Notes: a model not told the origin generated them from the letters alone. Numbered from the stretch's first letter, positions 6,628-16,491 are shown. The stretch is DNA of 64,000 nt from an uncultured Alphaproteobacteria bacterium (GCA_929200255.1 CAKMYZ010000011.1:1-64000), one strand, 5' to 3'. Numbers and translations: made by a program.

Positions 6628-8634
6628 ATGACTTATCTTCTGGGTGTGGATACAGGCGGCACTTATACCGATGCCGTGATCATTGATGAGGCGACCGACA
6701 CCGTTGTTGCATCGGCAAAGGCGCTGACCTCGCGCCCTGATTTGGCGATGGGAATTGGCGAGGCAATTGATACGGCATTGACAGAGGCCAAAATTGCGCC
6801 TGTCGACATCGCGATGGTGTCGCTGTCAACAACGCTTGCTACAAATGCGTTGGTCGAAGGCCAAGGTGGCCGTGTGGCGCTGGTCGCGATTGGGTTTGAT
6901 CAGGCGGATCTGGGTCGCGCTGGCCTGACAGAGGCGTTGCGGGGTGATCCGGTGATCGGCCTTGCCGGTGGTCACAACCATGCGGGCGGCGAGGTGGTTG
7001 CCCTTGATTTGACTGCCCTTGAGGCAGCGTTGAAGGCGCTGGAGCCGGGGATCACCGGGTTCGCCGTTGCCGCCAACTTTGCCACGCGCAATCCAGCCCA
7101 TGAAGTTGCCGCCCGTGATATGATCCGCAATCTGACCGGCAAACCGGTGAGTTGTTCGCACGAGTTGAGCCAGGCGCTGGGCGGTCCGAAGCGTGCCCTG
7201 ACCGCCGTGTTGAATGCCCGCCTGATTGGCATGATTGATCGGTTGATTACGGCATGCGAGACGCATCTGGCGCTTGTCGGCATTCCAGCCCGCCTGATGG
7301 TGGTGCGCGGTGATGGCGCATTGGTGTCTGCGGTTGTGGCCCGCGAAAAACCGATTGAAACGATCCTGAGCGGGCCTGCGGCCTCGATCGCTGGCGCAAG
7401 TTGGCTGAGTGGTGAAACCGATGCGTTGGTCAGCGACATCGGGGGCACGACCACGGATGTTTGCCTGTTGCGCGATGGCCGCCCCAAGATTGATCCGCAA
7501 GGCGCGCGCGTTGGCCCGTTCCGCACCATGGTCGAGGCGGTGGCGATGCGCACCACCGGGCTGGGAGGTGACAGCGAAGTCCATGTGGTTGAAGGGATGA
7601 GCGGGGGCTTGCACCTTGGTCCCCGCCGTTTGATGCCGATATCGCTGGCAGCACAGCACTTCCCGGAGTTGGTGCATCAGACCCTGGATCGCGGGTTGGC
7701 GCAGGATCTGCCGGCCAGCGATGGCGGGCAGTTCGTCATTCCTTTGTGGGATGCTTTGCCAGAAGGACTGGACCCGCGCGAACGGGCGGTCGCCCAGCGT
7801 TTGGCGGAGGGTGGCCCGTTGCGGATGGGGCATGCGGTGCAGTCACGTCCCGAAGGACCCGCATTGGCCCGCATGGTGGCACGCGGGCAGGTCATTTTGG
7901 CTGGTGTCACACCCTCAGACGCGGCCCACGCATTGGGTCTCGCATCAGCATGGGACGCAGAAGCGGCCGAGAAGGCGCTGACGCTTTTTGCGCGCCGTCG
8001 TAGCGGCGCGGGTGGGCGGCTTGCGCCGGATGGGGCCAAATTGGCGCAGCAGATCGTGGATCAACTGATGGCTCAGACGGTGGATTTTCTACTGCAGGCC
8101 GCATTTGCCGAAGATGATCGTGGTTGGGATGATTCTGTTGCTTTGGCACGGCATCCCCTGACGCGGGCAGGGCTTGACGGTCATCAGGGCTTGTTGCGGA
8201 TGCAAATGTCACTCGGCGTGCCTGTTGTGGGGCTTGGGGCCTCTGCTGCGACATACTACGGCGCGGTTGGACAGCGCTTGGGTGCGTCGATGGTGCTGCC
8301 GCAGCACGGCGGCGTGGCCAATGCGATTGGGGCCGTGGTGGGACAAGTGCAGATGCAGGCAACCGGCACCGTCAGCAGCGCTGGCGAAGGCGCATTTTCG
8401 GTCCATTTGCCGGGTGGGCCGAAGGTCTATGCCAGCAAGGATCAGGCTCTGGCCGCGCTGGAAACGCATTTGCGCACCGACGCCGCAGCCCGCGCGCGGG
8501 CGTCGGGCGTTGAGGATATTCGGTATTCCGTCAGCAGCGACATCTCGGAAATTGAAATTGAGGGCCGCGCGATGTTCATTGAGGCAAAGATGCGGGTTGA
8601 GGCCAGCGGCCGACCACGGATAGCCTCTGAATAG
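6628..8634 (+). CDS. Hydantoinase/oxoprolinase (HyuA-type) family protein
   Basis: A 668-residue protein with the ASKHA-type phosphate loop GVDTGGTYTDAV near residue 6, STTLATNAL near 67, and the second loop SDIGGTTTDVCLL near 270, as in HyuA/OplA. These enzymes open cyclic amides such as hydantoins or 5-oxoproline in an ATP-dependent way. No HyuB partner lies beside it, so the substrate is unknown and a stand-alone role is possible. It starts 34 bases after the GtrA-like gene on the same strand, so it may be co-transcribed, but functional linkage is doubtful. Confidence 0.8.
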   Translation: MTYLLGVDTGGTYTDAVIIDEATDTVVASAKALTSRPDLAMGIGEAIDTALTEAKIAPVDIAMVSLSTTLATNALVEGQGGRVALVAIGFDQADLGRAGLTEALRGDPVIGLAGGHNHAGGEVVALDLTALEAALKALEPGITGFAVAANFATRNPAHEVAARDMIRNLTGKPVSCSHELSQALGGPKRALTAVLNARLIGMIDRLITACETHLALVGIPARLMVVRGDGALVSAVVAREKPIETILSGPAASIAGASWLSGETDALVSDIGGTTTDVCLLRDGRPKIDPQGARVGPFRTMVEAVAMRTTGLGGDSEVHVVEGMSGGLHLGPRRLMPISLAAQHFPELVHQTLDRGLAQDLPASDGGQFVIPLWDALPEGLDPRERAVAQRLAEGGPLRMGHAVQSRPEGPALARMVARGQVILAGVTPSDAAHALGLASAWDAEAAEKALTLFARRRSGAGGRLAPDGAKLAQQIVDQLMAQTVDFLLQAAFAEDDRGWDDSVALARHPLTRAGLDGHQGLLRMQMSLGVPVVGLGASAATYYGAVGQRLGASMVLPQHGGVANAIGAVVGQVQMQATGTVSSAGEGAFSVHLPGGPKVYASKDQALAALETHLRTDAAARARASGVEDIRYSVSSDISEIEIEGRAMFIEAKMRVEASGRPRIASE

Positions 8635-8736
8635 GGTGATTGTGTCAATCAGGGTGGTCGCTCTCACATTCCTGTCAGGTGAATTGCGTCACCCGGTCGC
8701 ATCGGTCACAAGAAGGCAAACTTTGGACCAGACCGC

Positions 8737-9345
8737 ATGTTAGACCGCCACGCCCGCCAGATTATTGACCCACCGCTGAACCATATTGGTGCAACGCTGG
8801 CTGCGCGTGGGTTTACGGCGGATGGGGTGACATTGATTGGGCTTGGACTTGGGCTTTTTGCCGCTTTGTTAATTGCCGTGGGCCTGCCCGGCTGGGCACT
8901 GATCCCGCTATTGGCCAGCCGTCTGGCGGATGGATTGGACGGGGCCGTCGCCCGGGCGACGCGCAAGACCGACTTTGGCGGATATCTCGATATTGCGGTT
9001 GATTTTCTGTTTTATGGGGCCATTCCGATGGCCTTTGTCCTTTATGATCCGGCCAGTAACGGTGCTGCGGGTGCTTTTCTGCTTACTGCGTTCTACTTCA
9101 ACGGGACCAGTTTTCTGGGCTATGCGATCCTTGCCGAAAAGCATGGTCATAAGACTGATGCGCAGGGGCAAAAATCGCTTTACTACTCCAACGGCATTCT
9201 GGAAGGGACAGAGACGATTGCGTTTTTTGTCCTACTTTGTCTGCTGCCCGGTTACTTTTCGCCGCTGGCATGGGTCTTTGGTGCCCTGTGCTTTGCGACT
9301 GCTGTTTTGCGGATCTATGCCGCCAAGAAAATGTACACGAACTAG
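8737..9345 (+). CDS. CDP-alcohol phosphatidyltransferase family membrane protein
   Basis: A 202-residue inner-membrane protein with the family signature D65-x2-D68-G-x2-A-R-x7-G-x3-D85-x3-D89 (DGLDGAVAR then GGYLDIAVD). The enzymes swap CMP of a CDP-alcohol for another alcohol, making phospholipids or related headgroups. Which lipid is made cannot be decided. The gene lies 10 bases upstream of the ynjB-like gene and may share its transcript. Confidence 0.85.
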   Translation: MLDRHARQIIDPPLNHIGATLAARGFTADGVTLIGLGLGLFAALLIAVGLPGWALIPLLASRLADGLDGAVARATRKTDFGGYLDIAVDFLFYGAIPMAFVLYDPASNGAAGAFLLTAFYFNGTSFLGYAILAEKHGHKTDAQGQKSLYYSNGILEGTETIAFFVLLCLLPGYFSPLAWVFGALCFATAVLRIYAAKKMYTN

Positions 9346-9355
9346 AGGAAAAATT

Positions 9356-10555
9356 ATGAAATATCTTCCCATTCTGGCCGCTTTGCTGGCCCCGGTGCCT
9401 GCATTGGCCGACACTGATCCTGCAAATTGGGACGCTGTGACAGCAGCGGCTGACGGCCAGACCGTATACTGGAACGCCTGGGGTGGCTCGACGACGACCA
9501 ACGATTTTATCGCGTGGGTTGGTGACCGTGTGATGGCAGACTATGGCGTCACACTCGAGCATGTTAAGCTGACCGATACTGCCGATGCAGTCACTCGCGT
9601 CCTGTCTGAAAAGCAGGCGGGCGGGAATGATGATGGTGCCATCGATATGATCTGGATCAACGGTGCCAATTTCGCCGCGATGAAAGAGGCTGATCTGCTG
9701 TTTGGCCCCTATGCCGAGCAATTGCCGAACTGGGCTGCTGTCGACGCCGAAGGCAAGACTGTGCAAACCGATTTCACTGTGCCGGTTGAGGGTTTCGAGA
9801 GCCCATGGGCAATGGCGCAGGTTGTCTTTGTGCATGACACCGCCACCATGCCCGATCGCTTGGGGTCTATGCAGGCACTGCAAGAGTGGGCGGCGGCCAA
9901 TCCGGGCCGCTTTAGCTATCCTCAGCCGCCGGATTTCCTTGGCACGACATTCCTCAAGCAGGTGTTGGTTGATATCTTACCTGATCCCTCTGTGCTGGCC
10001 GATCCCGCCACGGACGAAAACTATGACACCGTGACCGCCCCGCTGTGGGCTTATCTGGATGAATTGACACCGAACCTGTGGCGTGAAGGCAAAGCCTATC
10101 CGGCCACCGGCACTGCCATGTTCCCGCTGATCGCGGATGGTGAACTTGATCTGTCGATTTCGTTTAGCCCCGGTGCGGCTTCGACGGCGATTGCCAATAG
10201 CGAACTGCCGCCGTCTGTGCGCACTTTCGTCTTGGACAAGGGCACAATTGGCAACGCGTCCTTCGTGGCAATTCCTTACAATTCCGGCTCCAAGGAAGGT
10301 GCCATGGTCGTGGCCAATTTCCTGATGTCCCCGGAGGCACAGGCGCGCGCGCAGGACCCCGCGATTTTGGGCTATGGCACAGTCTTGAACATGGCCGCCC
10401 TGTCGGATGATGACCGCGCGCTGTTTGATGCGCTGGAACTGGGTGTTGCGACGCTGTCACCTGCTGAGCTGGGCACCGTGCAGGCAGAGCCGCACCCAAG
10501 CTGGGCGACGCGCATCGCCGATGACTGGATGACCCGCTTCGGTGTATCCGAGTAA
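9356..10555 (+). CDS. ynjB: ABC transporter periplasmic substrate-binding protein, YnjB type
   Basis: A 399-residue protein with a signal peptide (MKYLPILAALLAPVPALA) and the architecture of the ThiB/YnjB group of binding proteins: VYWNAWGGSTTTNDFIAWV near the N-terminus and DMIWINGANF in the middle. The ATG at 9356 follows an AGAGGA site and lies 10 bases after the preceding gene. It is followed by a double-length permease and an ATPase in YnjB-YnjC-YnjD order. The natural substrate of the Ynj system is not known; thiamine-related compounds are a guess from homology. A strong hairpin follows the gene. Confidence 0.82.
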   Translation: MKYLPILAALLAPVPALADTDPANWDAVTAAADGQTVYWNAWGGSTTTNDFIAWVGDRVMADYGVTLEHVKLTDTADAVTRVLSEKQAGGNDDGAIDMIWINGANFAAMKEADLLFGPYAEQLPNWAAVDAEGKTVQTDFTVPVEGFESPWAMAQVVFVHDTATMPDRLGSMQALQEWAAANPGRFSYPQPPDFLGTTFLKQVLVDILPDPSVLADPATDENYDTVTAPLWAYLDELTPNLWREGKAYPATGTAMFPLIADGELDLSISFSPGAASTAIANSELPPSVRTFVLDKGTIGNASFVAIPYNSGSKEGAMVVANFLMSPEAQARAQDPAILGYGTVLNMAALSDDDRALFDALELGVATLSPAELGTVQAEPHPSWATRIADDWMTRFGVSE

Positions 10556-10576
10556 GCGTGTCAGAAGTGGTACCAC

Positions 10577-10603
10577 GCAGTCCTGGGGTTGACCCGGGAC
10601 TGC
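10577..10603 (+). terminator. Intercistronic hairpin between ynjB and ynjC
   Basis: An 11-bp stem with one G-T pair (arms GCAGTCCTGGG and CCCGGGACTGC, loop GTTGA) lies in the 55-base gap. There is no T-run after it, so it is more likely a partial terminator or an mRNA-stabilising element that favours the binding protein over the permease. Confidence 0.6.
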
Positions 10604-10610
10604 TTATCAT

Positions 10611-12305
10611 ATGAACCGTCGTAACTTTCTTCCTGTCCTGCCGATCCTGACCTTGCTTGCGATGCTGGGGCCGGTTGTGGCGGGTCTATGGGGCACTCTG
10701 TTGCCTGCGTTTGGCCATTTGCCGGCCGCCGGTCTGACCGGGCCATCGCTGGACCCGTTCCGCGGTTTGTTCGATTGGGCCGGACTGCCCCGCGCGGTGT
10801 TCTTGTCGGTCTCGACCGGGCTGCTTGCCACAGGAATATCGCTGGCCATCGTGATGCTGATCACCGCAGGCTGGTCCGGCACGAAACCATTTCGCGCGTT
10901 AGAGCGGCTCTTGTCGCCGCTCTTGTCCGTGCCACATGCGGCGGCGGCCTTTGGCCTCGCTTTTCTGATCGCACCATCTGGGTGGGTGTCGCGTCTGCTG
11001 TCACCCGTGGTCACCGGCTGGGACCGTCCGCCTGACCTTTTGATTGTGCAGGACACCTGGGGTTTGACGATGACCGCCGGGTTGATCGTCAAGGAAGTTC
11101 CCTTTCTGCTGCTGATCACTTTGGCCGCTCTGGGGCAGGCCGACGCACAACGCAGTGTCGTGATTTCGCAAGCGCTGGGCTACGGTCGGTTGACCGGTTG
11201 GCTCAAGACAGTGTTCCCGCGCGTCTATGTCCAGATCAGGCCGCCGGTTTACGTTGTGCTTGCCTATTCGATGTCCGTTGTGGATGTCGCCGTGATCCTT
11301 GGACCGAACACGCCGCCGCCGCTGTCGGTGCAGATCGTAAAATGGATGTCCGACCCGGACCTCGCGATGCGATTGGGCGGTGCCGCAGGCGCGCTGTTGC
11401 AACTGGGATTGGTCATCGGCGCGTTGATTTTCTGGCGGTTGGGTGAACACGCCGTGGCCCGGATCGGTCAGCGCTGGATCGCCTCGGGTGCGCGGGGCAG
11501 GTTTGATCCAGTGGTCGCGCAAGGCGCGTTGGCCGCGGGCGCGATTTGTGCGCTCACCGTGTTGTTTGGCCTTGTTGTTCTGACCATCTGGTCGTTTGCC
11601 GGGTTTTGGGGTTTTCCCGATGCGCTGCCTGATACGTTCACATGGCGCAATTGGATGCGGTTTGGGCCCGGCACGTTAGAGGCGCTGGGTGAAACCGCGC
11701 TGATCGCCGTCACGGTCGCCCTGGCCGCATTGGTTCTGACGATCGGGTGTCTTGAGGCAGAATATCGCTTTGGTTTGTCATTCTCTGCCCGCGCAGTATG
11801 GCTGTTGTATTTGCCGTTGCTTATTCCGCAAACGGCGTTCTTGCCCGGATTGCAAACCCTTATGCTGAGCCTTGGCGCCGATGTCGGGCGCGGGCCGGTG
11901 ATGCTGGCCCATCTGGTTTTTGTGTTGCCTTACGTATTCCTGTCATTGGCTGACCCGTTCCGGGCATGGGACACCCGCATGGGCACGATTGCGGCGGCCC
12001 TGCGCGCCAGTCCAAATGGGGTGCTCTGGCGCGTCCGTTTGCCGATGCTGTTGCGCCCGATCCTGACGGCCTTGGCAGTTGGTTTGGCGGTTTCGGTGGG
12101 GCAGTATTTGCCGACACTTCTGATTGGCGGAGGCCGGGTTGAAACACTGACGACCGAGGCGGTTGCCCTTGCCTCTGGTGGCGACAGGCGGGCGATTGGC
12201 GTCTATGGGTTGATGCAAACCGGGGCGGCACTGGTGCCATTTGCGCTGGCCCTGCTGATCCCGGCGCTGGTGTGGCGGAACAGGAAAGGGCTACGGCATG
12301 GATAA
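10611..12305 (+). CDS. ynjC: ABC transporter permease with two fused membrane domains, YnjC type
   Basis: A 564-residue protein with about 12 membrane helices in two repeated permease modules (about residues 60-290 and 350-560). Each module has a coupling-helix region (for example EVPFLLLITLAALGQADAQR and IAAALRASPNGVLWRVRLPM). The fused arrangement is that of YnjC/ThiP. It overlaps the ATPase gene by 8 bases. With the binding protein and ATPase it forms a complete importer in the inner membrane. Confidence 0.85.
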   Translation: MNRRNFLPVLPILTLLAMLGPVVAGLWGTLLPAFGHLPAAGLTGPSLDPFRGLFDWAGLPRAVFLSVSTGLLATGISLAIVMLITAGWSGTKPFRALERLLSPLLSVPHAAAAFGLAFLIAPSGWVSRLLSPVVTGWDRPPDLLIVQDTWGLTMTAGLIVKEVPFLLLITLAALGQADAQRSVVISQALGYGRLTGWLKTVFPRVYVQIRPPVYVVLAYSMSVVDVAVILGPNTPPPLSVQIVKWMSDPDLAMRLGGAAGALLQLGLVIGALIFWRLGEHAVARIGQRWIASGARGRFDPVVAQGALAAGAICALTVLFGLVVLTIWSFAGFWGFPDALPDTFTWRNWMRFGPGTLEALGETALIAVTVALAALVLTIGCLEAEYRFGLSFSARAVWLLYLPLLIPQTAFLPGLQTLMLSLGADVGRGPVMLAHLVFVLPYVFLSLADPFRAWDTRMGTIAAALRASPNGVLWRVRLPMLLRPILTALAVGLAVSVGQYLPTLLIGGGRVETLTTEAVALASGGDRRAIGVYGLMQTGAALVPFALALLIPALVWRNRKGLRHG

Positions 12306-12933
12306 AGGTTTGTCGTTGCGCGACGTGACAATCAGGAAAAACGGAGCACCGCTTTTGTCGGTAAGCCATGACATAGCGCCTGGTGAGGTGTTGACGGTGA
12401 TGGGCCCATCGGGGGTGGGTAAATCGACCTTGTTGGCCTTTATCACCGGCACCTTGGCGCTGGATTTTCAGGCGACCGGCACGGTCTGGCTGGATGGTCA
12501 GGACATCACCCACGCCGCACCGCATCAGCGGCGCGTTGGCATTCTGTTTCAGGATGACCTGTTGTTTCCGCATTTGTCTGTGGGTGCAAATCTTGCCTTT
12601 GGTTTGCAGCCCGGTGGTAGCCGGGCCGCGCGTGCCGCCAAGATTGCAGAGGCTTTGGATGAGGTTGGTCTGAGCGGTTTTGAAGACCGCGATCCGGCGA
12701 CGTTATCGGGGGGGCAAAAGGCGCGCGTGGCACTGATGCGGATGCTGTTGTCAGAGCCATGTGGCTTGCTGCTGGACGAGCCATTTTCCCGGTTGGACGC
12801 GGCCTTGCGGGCGCAGGTGCGCGATAAGGTGTTTGAGCGCGCGCGGGCACGGCAATTGCCAGTGTTGATGGTAACACATGACGCGGATGATGCGCAGGCA
12901 GCGGGCGGTGTGGTCGTAACGCTGGGTGAGTAA
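12298..12933 (+). CDS. ynjD: ABC transporter ATPase, YnjD type
   Basis: A 211-residue ATPase with Walker A GPSGVGKST (near 39-47), Q-loop LFQDD, signature LSGGQKARVALMR and Walker B GLLLDEPFS followed by the switch histidine in MVTHDADDA. It is short, with no C-terminal regulatory domain, as in YnjD. It powers the preceding permease. Confidence 0.9.
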   Translation: MDKGLSLRDVTIRKNGAPLLSVSHDIAPGEVLTVMGPSGVGKSTLLAFITGTLALDFQATGTVWLDGQDITHAAPHQRRVGILFQDDLLFPHLSVGANLAFGLQPGGSRAARAAKIAEALDEVGLSGFEDRDPATLSGGQKARVALMRMLLSEPCGLLLDEPFSRLDAALRAQVRDKVFERARARQLPVLMVTHDADDAQAAGGVVVTLGE

Positions 12934-12983
12934 GACGCAGGGTTAGAACCAAGACACGCAGGTTTCGTCCGCCCTATGCCGAC

Positions 12984-14093
12984 CTACAACGGGGCAGTCT
13001 GAAACAACCAGACCTTCAGCCCACCATGTGGGATCGGCGCGCCCTTTGGTCTGAACGGCAACCCTGTCGCCTTGGCCAGCCCCGCCTCGCTCGTCACGAT
13101 GCCGACACGCCAGCCAGCGAAGTCACGTTTGATTGCCTCGCCCAACCCGGCGTAAATACCGTAGAGCATCTTTTGATTGCCGATCCGTCCGCCATAGGGC
13201 GGGTTGCAGATGATCAGGCCGGGTGGGCCATCGGGGCGGGTGATGTCGGCGGCTGAGAGATTACCGAAGGTGATGTGCTTTGCCACACCAGCGCGTTCGG
13301 CATTCGCGGTGGCCATGCGGATGGCACCCGCGTCGCGGTCGCTGCCGTGGAAGTGTTGTGGGGGCGTGTGGGTTTCACCCACCCTACGTAAGCCCTGCCA
13401 TCGATCTGCGTTGAATGTCGCCAAATCCTCGAACGCGAAGCGGCGCGTGCGTCCGGGGTGCAGCCCCACCGCCATTTCTGCCGCCTCGATCAGGAACGTG
13501 CCTGAGCCGCACATCGGGTCCAGCACAGGTTCCTGCCCGTCATAACCACAGGCACGCAGCATCAATGCAGCCAATGTTTCGCGCATGGGGGCCTTGCCCA
13601 CCGCTTCTTTGTGGCCGCGCTTGTGCAGACTATCGCCGGAAGTATCGAGGCTGATCGTCACGCGGTTGTCGTCGATGCGTGCTTTCACGGTGACGGACGC
13701 ATCTGCGCTGATGGCAATCCCGTGGCTTTCCTTCAATGCGGTCTCGATCCGCTGTGCTGCAGCCCCGGCATGATAGATCTTGGACTTCTTTGAGGTGCTG
13801 ACCTCAACCCGGATGGGCACGTCCGCGCGCAGCACGTCACCCCAGGGGAATTTGCGCGCCCGTTTGTCCAGTTGTGCCAGATGAAAGGCCATGAAGCTGC
13901 CGATACGCGCCAAAACCCGCGTGGCCCCGCGCAGCACCAGATTGGCGCGCCAGACGTCTTCCCAAGTCCCTGTGATCGTCACGCCGCCGGTGGTTTCCTG
14001 CGGGTCGGCAAAACCATTTGCCACAACCTCGGCCAGCAGGGCCTTTTCAAGCCCCGGTGTGCCTGTGATGAAAATCTCAAATGTTGCGCTCAT
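12984..14093 (-). CDS. THUMP-domain 23S rRNA guanine-N2 methyltransferase (RlmL N-terminal type)
   Basis: A 369-residue protein with an N-terminal THUMP-containing region (about 1-160) and a Rossmann methyltransferase domain: LDPMCGSGTFLIEAA at about 191-205 for S-adenosylmethionine and catalytic NPPYGGR at 297-303. This matches the RlmL/YcbY N-terminal half, which methylates G2445 of 23S rRNA, in a single-domain alphaproteobacterial form. The ATG at 14093 (MSATFEIF) is chosen over an upstream in-frame start because the extra residues look non-coding. Confidence 0.82.
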   Translation of the reverse strand: MSATFEIFITGTPGLEKALLAEVVANGFADPQETTGGVTITGTWEDVWRANLVLRGATRVLARIGSFMAFHLAQLDKRARKFPWGDVLRADVPIRVEVSTSKKSKIYHAGAAAQRIETALKESHGIAISADASVTVKARIDDNRVTISLDTSGDSLHKRGHKEAVGKAPMRETLAALMLRACGYDGQEPVLDPMCGSGTFLIEAAEMAVGLHPGRTRRFAFEDLATFNADRWQGLRRVGETHTPPQHFHGSDRDAGAIRMATANAERAGVAKHITFGNLSAADITRPDGPPGLIICNPPYGGRIGNQKMLYGIYAGLGEAIKRDFAGWRVGIVTSEAGLAKATGLPFRPKGAPIPHGGLKVWLFQTAPL

Positions 14094-14144
14094 CCGGCGT
14101 CCATACGTGCATTGGCATGGCAGATGCAAATGCCGCGCGGCGGA

Positions 14145-15524
14145 TCAAAAATTCGATGCAATCCCAAAGCGGATCTGAAGGGCCGAGGATTCAACCTCTT
14201 CCGCGTTGGAGCGGGTGCGTGTGGCCGACACATCAAGGCTGGGGGAAAAGCCAAAATACCGGATGTCTTCAAAGACGGTATTGGCGCCAAGGGTCACAAA
14301 ATGATCGCGCCGCCCGTCAAGCGTCGTCGCATAGGCCCGGTAATTGCGGTACCCCAGCTCGAGCGCACTTGACCAGCGGGTGCCAAAGACGGGCTGCGCA
14401 AACTCATAACTGATCCCGGTGGTGTATTCGGTGTAACTGCTTTCTGCTCCGGCTTCGTTCCTGCGCCCCGTCAAGGAGAACTGGATCCTGTCATTGTTCG
14501 GCAGCGCGGTGCTGAAACGGCCGCGCAGATCATAGCTCAACGTATCCACAAGAGCATTGCTGCGCACGTTCTGATCGCGGACAGAGGCGCGCAGGGAGTA
14601 AGCCGCCTGATCGTTCACCGGGATCGTATGGCTGACGATGTAGTCGGTGAAATCCACGATGCGCTCTCCGCCTGACCAGTAGCTGCCGATGTTGAAGCCA
14701 AAGGTGACCGGACCAAGCGGGCTGAGGTTTTTGCGGGTATGGCTTGCGCCAATCTGGGCAAGAAATGTTGAGAAATCCTGGCCTGTGACGGACCGGACAT
14801 CTTCACTTGGCGAGGAATCGAGCAGGGCCCTTGCGTCGGAGGACAGCGTATAGGCCTGACCAGACATCGCGGCGTTAAGTGATGTGCGCTGCGCCGCGTC
14901 CTCTGACAGCCGGTAATCCAATTCCACGCTCGCGAAATATTCGATCCCGGACAGGGCCCGCCGGTCTTCCGGCAACAGGAACGTCAGCGGGATGCCCTCA
15001 AATTCAAGTATGCCTTCGTCGGACCCGTTGTTGACGTTGTCAGAGGGTGCGACAGAGCCGTTCAGCTGCACTGAAAGCGGGTTGGCAGAGGTGATGCGCA
15101 CATATTCGGTCACCACCGCCTGTGCATCTTCGTCAGAAGAGATATTGTTGGCCGCCCGCCGCAGCCAGAACTCTGCCCGCACGAAATGCTTCAGCCGCCC
15201 GCGCGCCCGCGCCGCCAGCCGTGCGGATTGCAGGCGGCTTTGCTCGTCCGGGGCGACATCATAGGCGCGTGCGGCGGTTCTGGCAGATGCGGCGTCCTGG
15301 CCTAGGTCAGATTGCGCCACGGCCAGCAGGAACAGGGCGGCATAGCTGTCGGGGGCCTGCACCAGCATTTGTTCGGCCAGCGCCGCGGTTTGTGCGGGCT
15401 CTCCGGCGACCAGCGTTGCCTCGGCCTGTGCTTGCAGCTCTGCCAGGTTGGTTTGGCTCGCGGCAGGCGCGCCGGTTAGTCCAAGCGCAAGGACAAGGCT
15501 GCAAAGGCAGAGCAGTTTTTGCAT
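14145..15524 (-). CDS. Slam-type surface lipoprotein assembly modifier (TPR plus outer-membrane barrel)
   Basis: The 459-residue protein has a signal peptide (about 1-22), helical TPR-like repeats to about residue 145, then the segment GSVAPSDNVNNGS at 156-168, which resembles the barrel entry of Slam proteins, and a long beta-rich region of alternating strands ending in IRFGIASNF, a typical outer-membrane C-terminus with a final aromatic. Slam proteins move lipoproteins or secreted proteins across the outer membrane and usually neighbour their client. Here the divergent neighbours are two CAP-domain lipoproteins. The start at 15524 begins the signal peptide. Confidence 0.75.
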   Translation of the reverse strand: MQKLLCLCSLVLALGLTGAPAASQTNLAELQAQAEATLVAGEPAQTAALAEQMLVQAPDSYAALFLLAVAQSDLGQDAASARTAARAYDVAPDEQSRLQSARLAARARGRLKHFVRAEFWLRRAANNISSDEDAQAVVTEYVRITSANPLSVQLNGSVAPSDNVNNGSDEGILEFEGIPLTFLLPEDRRALSGIEYFASVELDYRLSEDAAQRTSLNAAMSGQAYTLSSDARALLDSSPSEDVRSVTGQDFSTFLAQIGASHTRKNLSPLGPVTFGFNIGSYWSGGERIVDFTDYIVSHTIPVNDQAAYSLRASVRDQNVRSNALVDTLSYDLRGRFSTALPNNDRIQFSLTGRRNEAGAESSYTEYTTGISYEFAQPVFGTRWSSALELGYRNYRAYATTLDGRRDHFVTLGANTVFEDIRYFGFSPSLDVSATRTRSNAEEVESSALQIRFGIASNF

Positions 15525-15727
15525 TATGTCGGGCCTGTGATCATTGCTGCCAAAGCAATACAAAGTTCTGGGGCTAGCGCAAGTTAGCTGAAATCAGAGG
15601 CGGATAGAGTCCCATCACCGCCGCATCATTGGCGAAAACCTGCCACGCGAGGTGTCGCGCGGAGTTTTCCTTTTCGGATGCAACCGCTTGCGGTTAGCAG
15701 TGCTGGGCGTGATCAGGAGGGGAATCC

Positions 15728-16282
15728 ATGAAATACTTTGTATCAATATTGGCGTTGGCTGCATTGCCGGCATGTATAAAAAGCGATGACAGTGCGGTTG
15801 ATCTGACCCCAAGCACTCCAAGCGTGAGTATGAACAATGATATGGGTGCCATACTGAACGGCGCGCGCACCGGTGGGTTGGAGCCGCTTGTGTATGATGG
15901 TCGTGTTGGCCAAATTGCGCAAAATCACGCAAACGACATGTTCGACCGGGATTACCTAAGTATCTATGAACTTGGCAGCACCAATGGAACTGCGCCCGAT
16001 GGTCGTCGCGACCTCGGCGATGACTTGAACGCTGCTAATCTCCGATGGGAGCAGATTGAGCAGTTTGTGGCTGAAGGTGACAAGACAGTCGCAGTCTTGT
16101 TCAACGAATTTAGCAACCGCCCCTTAGGTGGCCCAATTGAAGGTAGTATCGATCAGGGTATGGATGATGCTCTTGAATTGGCTGATTTTGAGTTCTTTGG
16201 CATAGGCAAAGCCGGGAGCGGTTCGGACCAGAAGTTCGCGCTTTTGCTAGTACACCCGATGTCCTACTGGTCAGACCGTTGA
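15728..16282 (+). CDS. Lipoprotein with a divergent CAP (SCP-like) domain
   Basis: A 184-residue protein with a lipoprotein signal (LPAC, lipid-modified C16) and a weak CAP-like domain: an N-terminal helix (ILNGARTGGLEPLVYDGRV), then IAQNHANDM, and a terminal strand segment FGIGKAGSGSDQKFALLLVHP. The usual SPGH motif is replaced by SNRPLGGPI, so catalytic-type residues seem lost. A strong AGGAGG site precedes the ATG. It is a probable paralogue of the next gene and lies divergent to the Slam-type gene, so it may be a surface-exposed client (inference). Confidence 0.6.
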   Translation: MKYFVSILALAALPACIKSDDSAVDLTPSTPSVSMNNDMGAILNGARTGGLEPLVYDGRVGQIAQNHANDMFDRDYLSIYELGSTNGTAPDGRRDLGDDLNAANLRWEQIEQFVAEGDKTVAVLFNEFSNRPLGGPIEGSIDQGMDDALELADFEFFGIGKAGSGSDQKFALLLVHPMSYWSDR

Positions 16283-16469
16283 GCCTCGGACGCGGTTAGC
16301 AAATTCGTAAGAGTGCCTCGCCCCTCACGACAAAGGTAAAATGCAGCCTCTCAAGTAAAAAGCAGTGCCCGGATTTGAATGGTATTGTCGCTGAACTGGC
16401 GATAATTTTAGGTTCCCTGGCGCAGGCCTCTGCCTGTCTACCATACCGAAACGGCATAAGCCTGCCGAG

Positions 16470-16491
16470 CCAGCGTCCTGTGGGACGCTGG
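16470..16491 (+). other. Perfect hairpin in the leader of the second CAP lipoprotein gene
   Basis: Arms CCAGCGTCC and GGACGCTGG form a perfect 9-bp stem with loop TGTG, 58 bases before the next start codon. No T-run follows on the plus strand, so it could be a 5' UTR stem, an operator, or a weak terminator of the preceding gene. The rest of the 267-base gap shows nothing I can name. Confidence 0.5.

Noticed and set aside
6826-7833. 335-codon antisense frame inside the hydantoinase-type gene
   Set aside because: Composition is Q/R/H-rich and the opposite frame carries intact family motifs.
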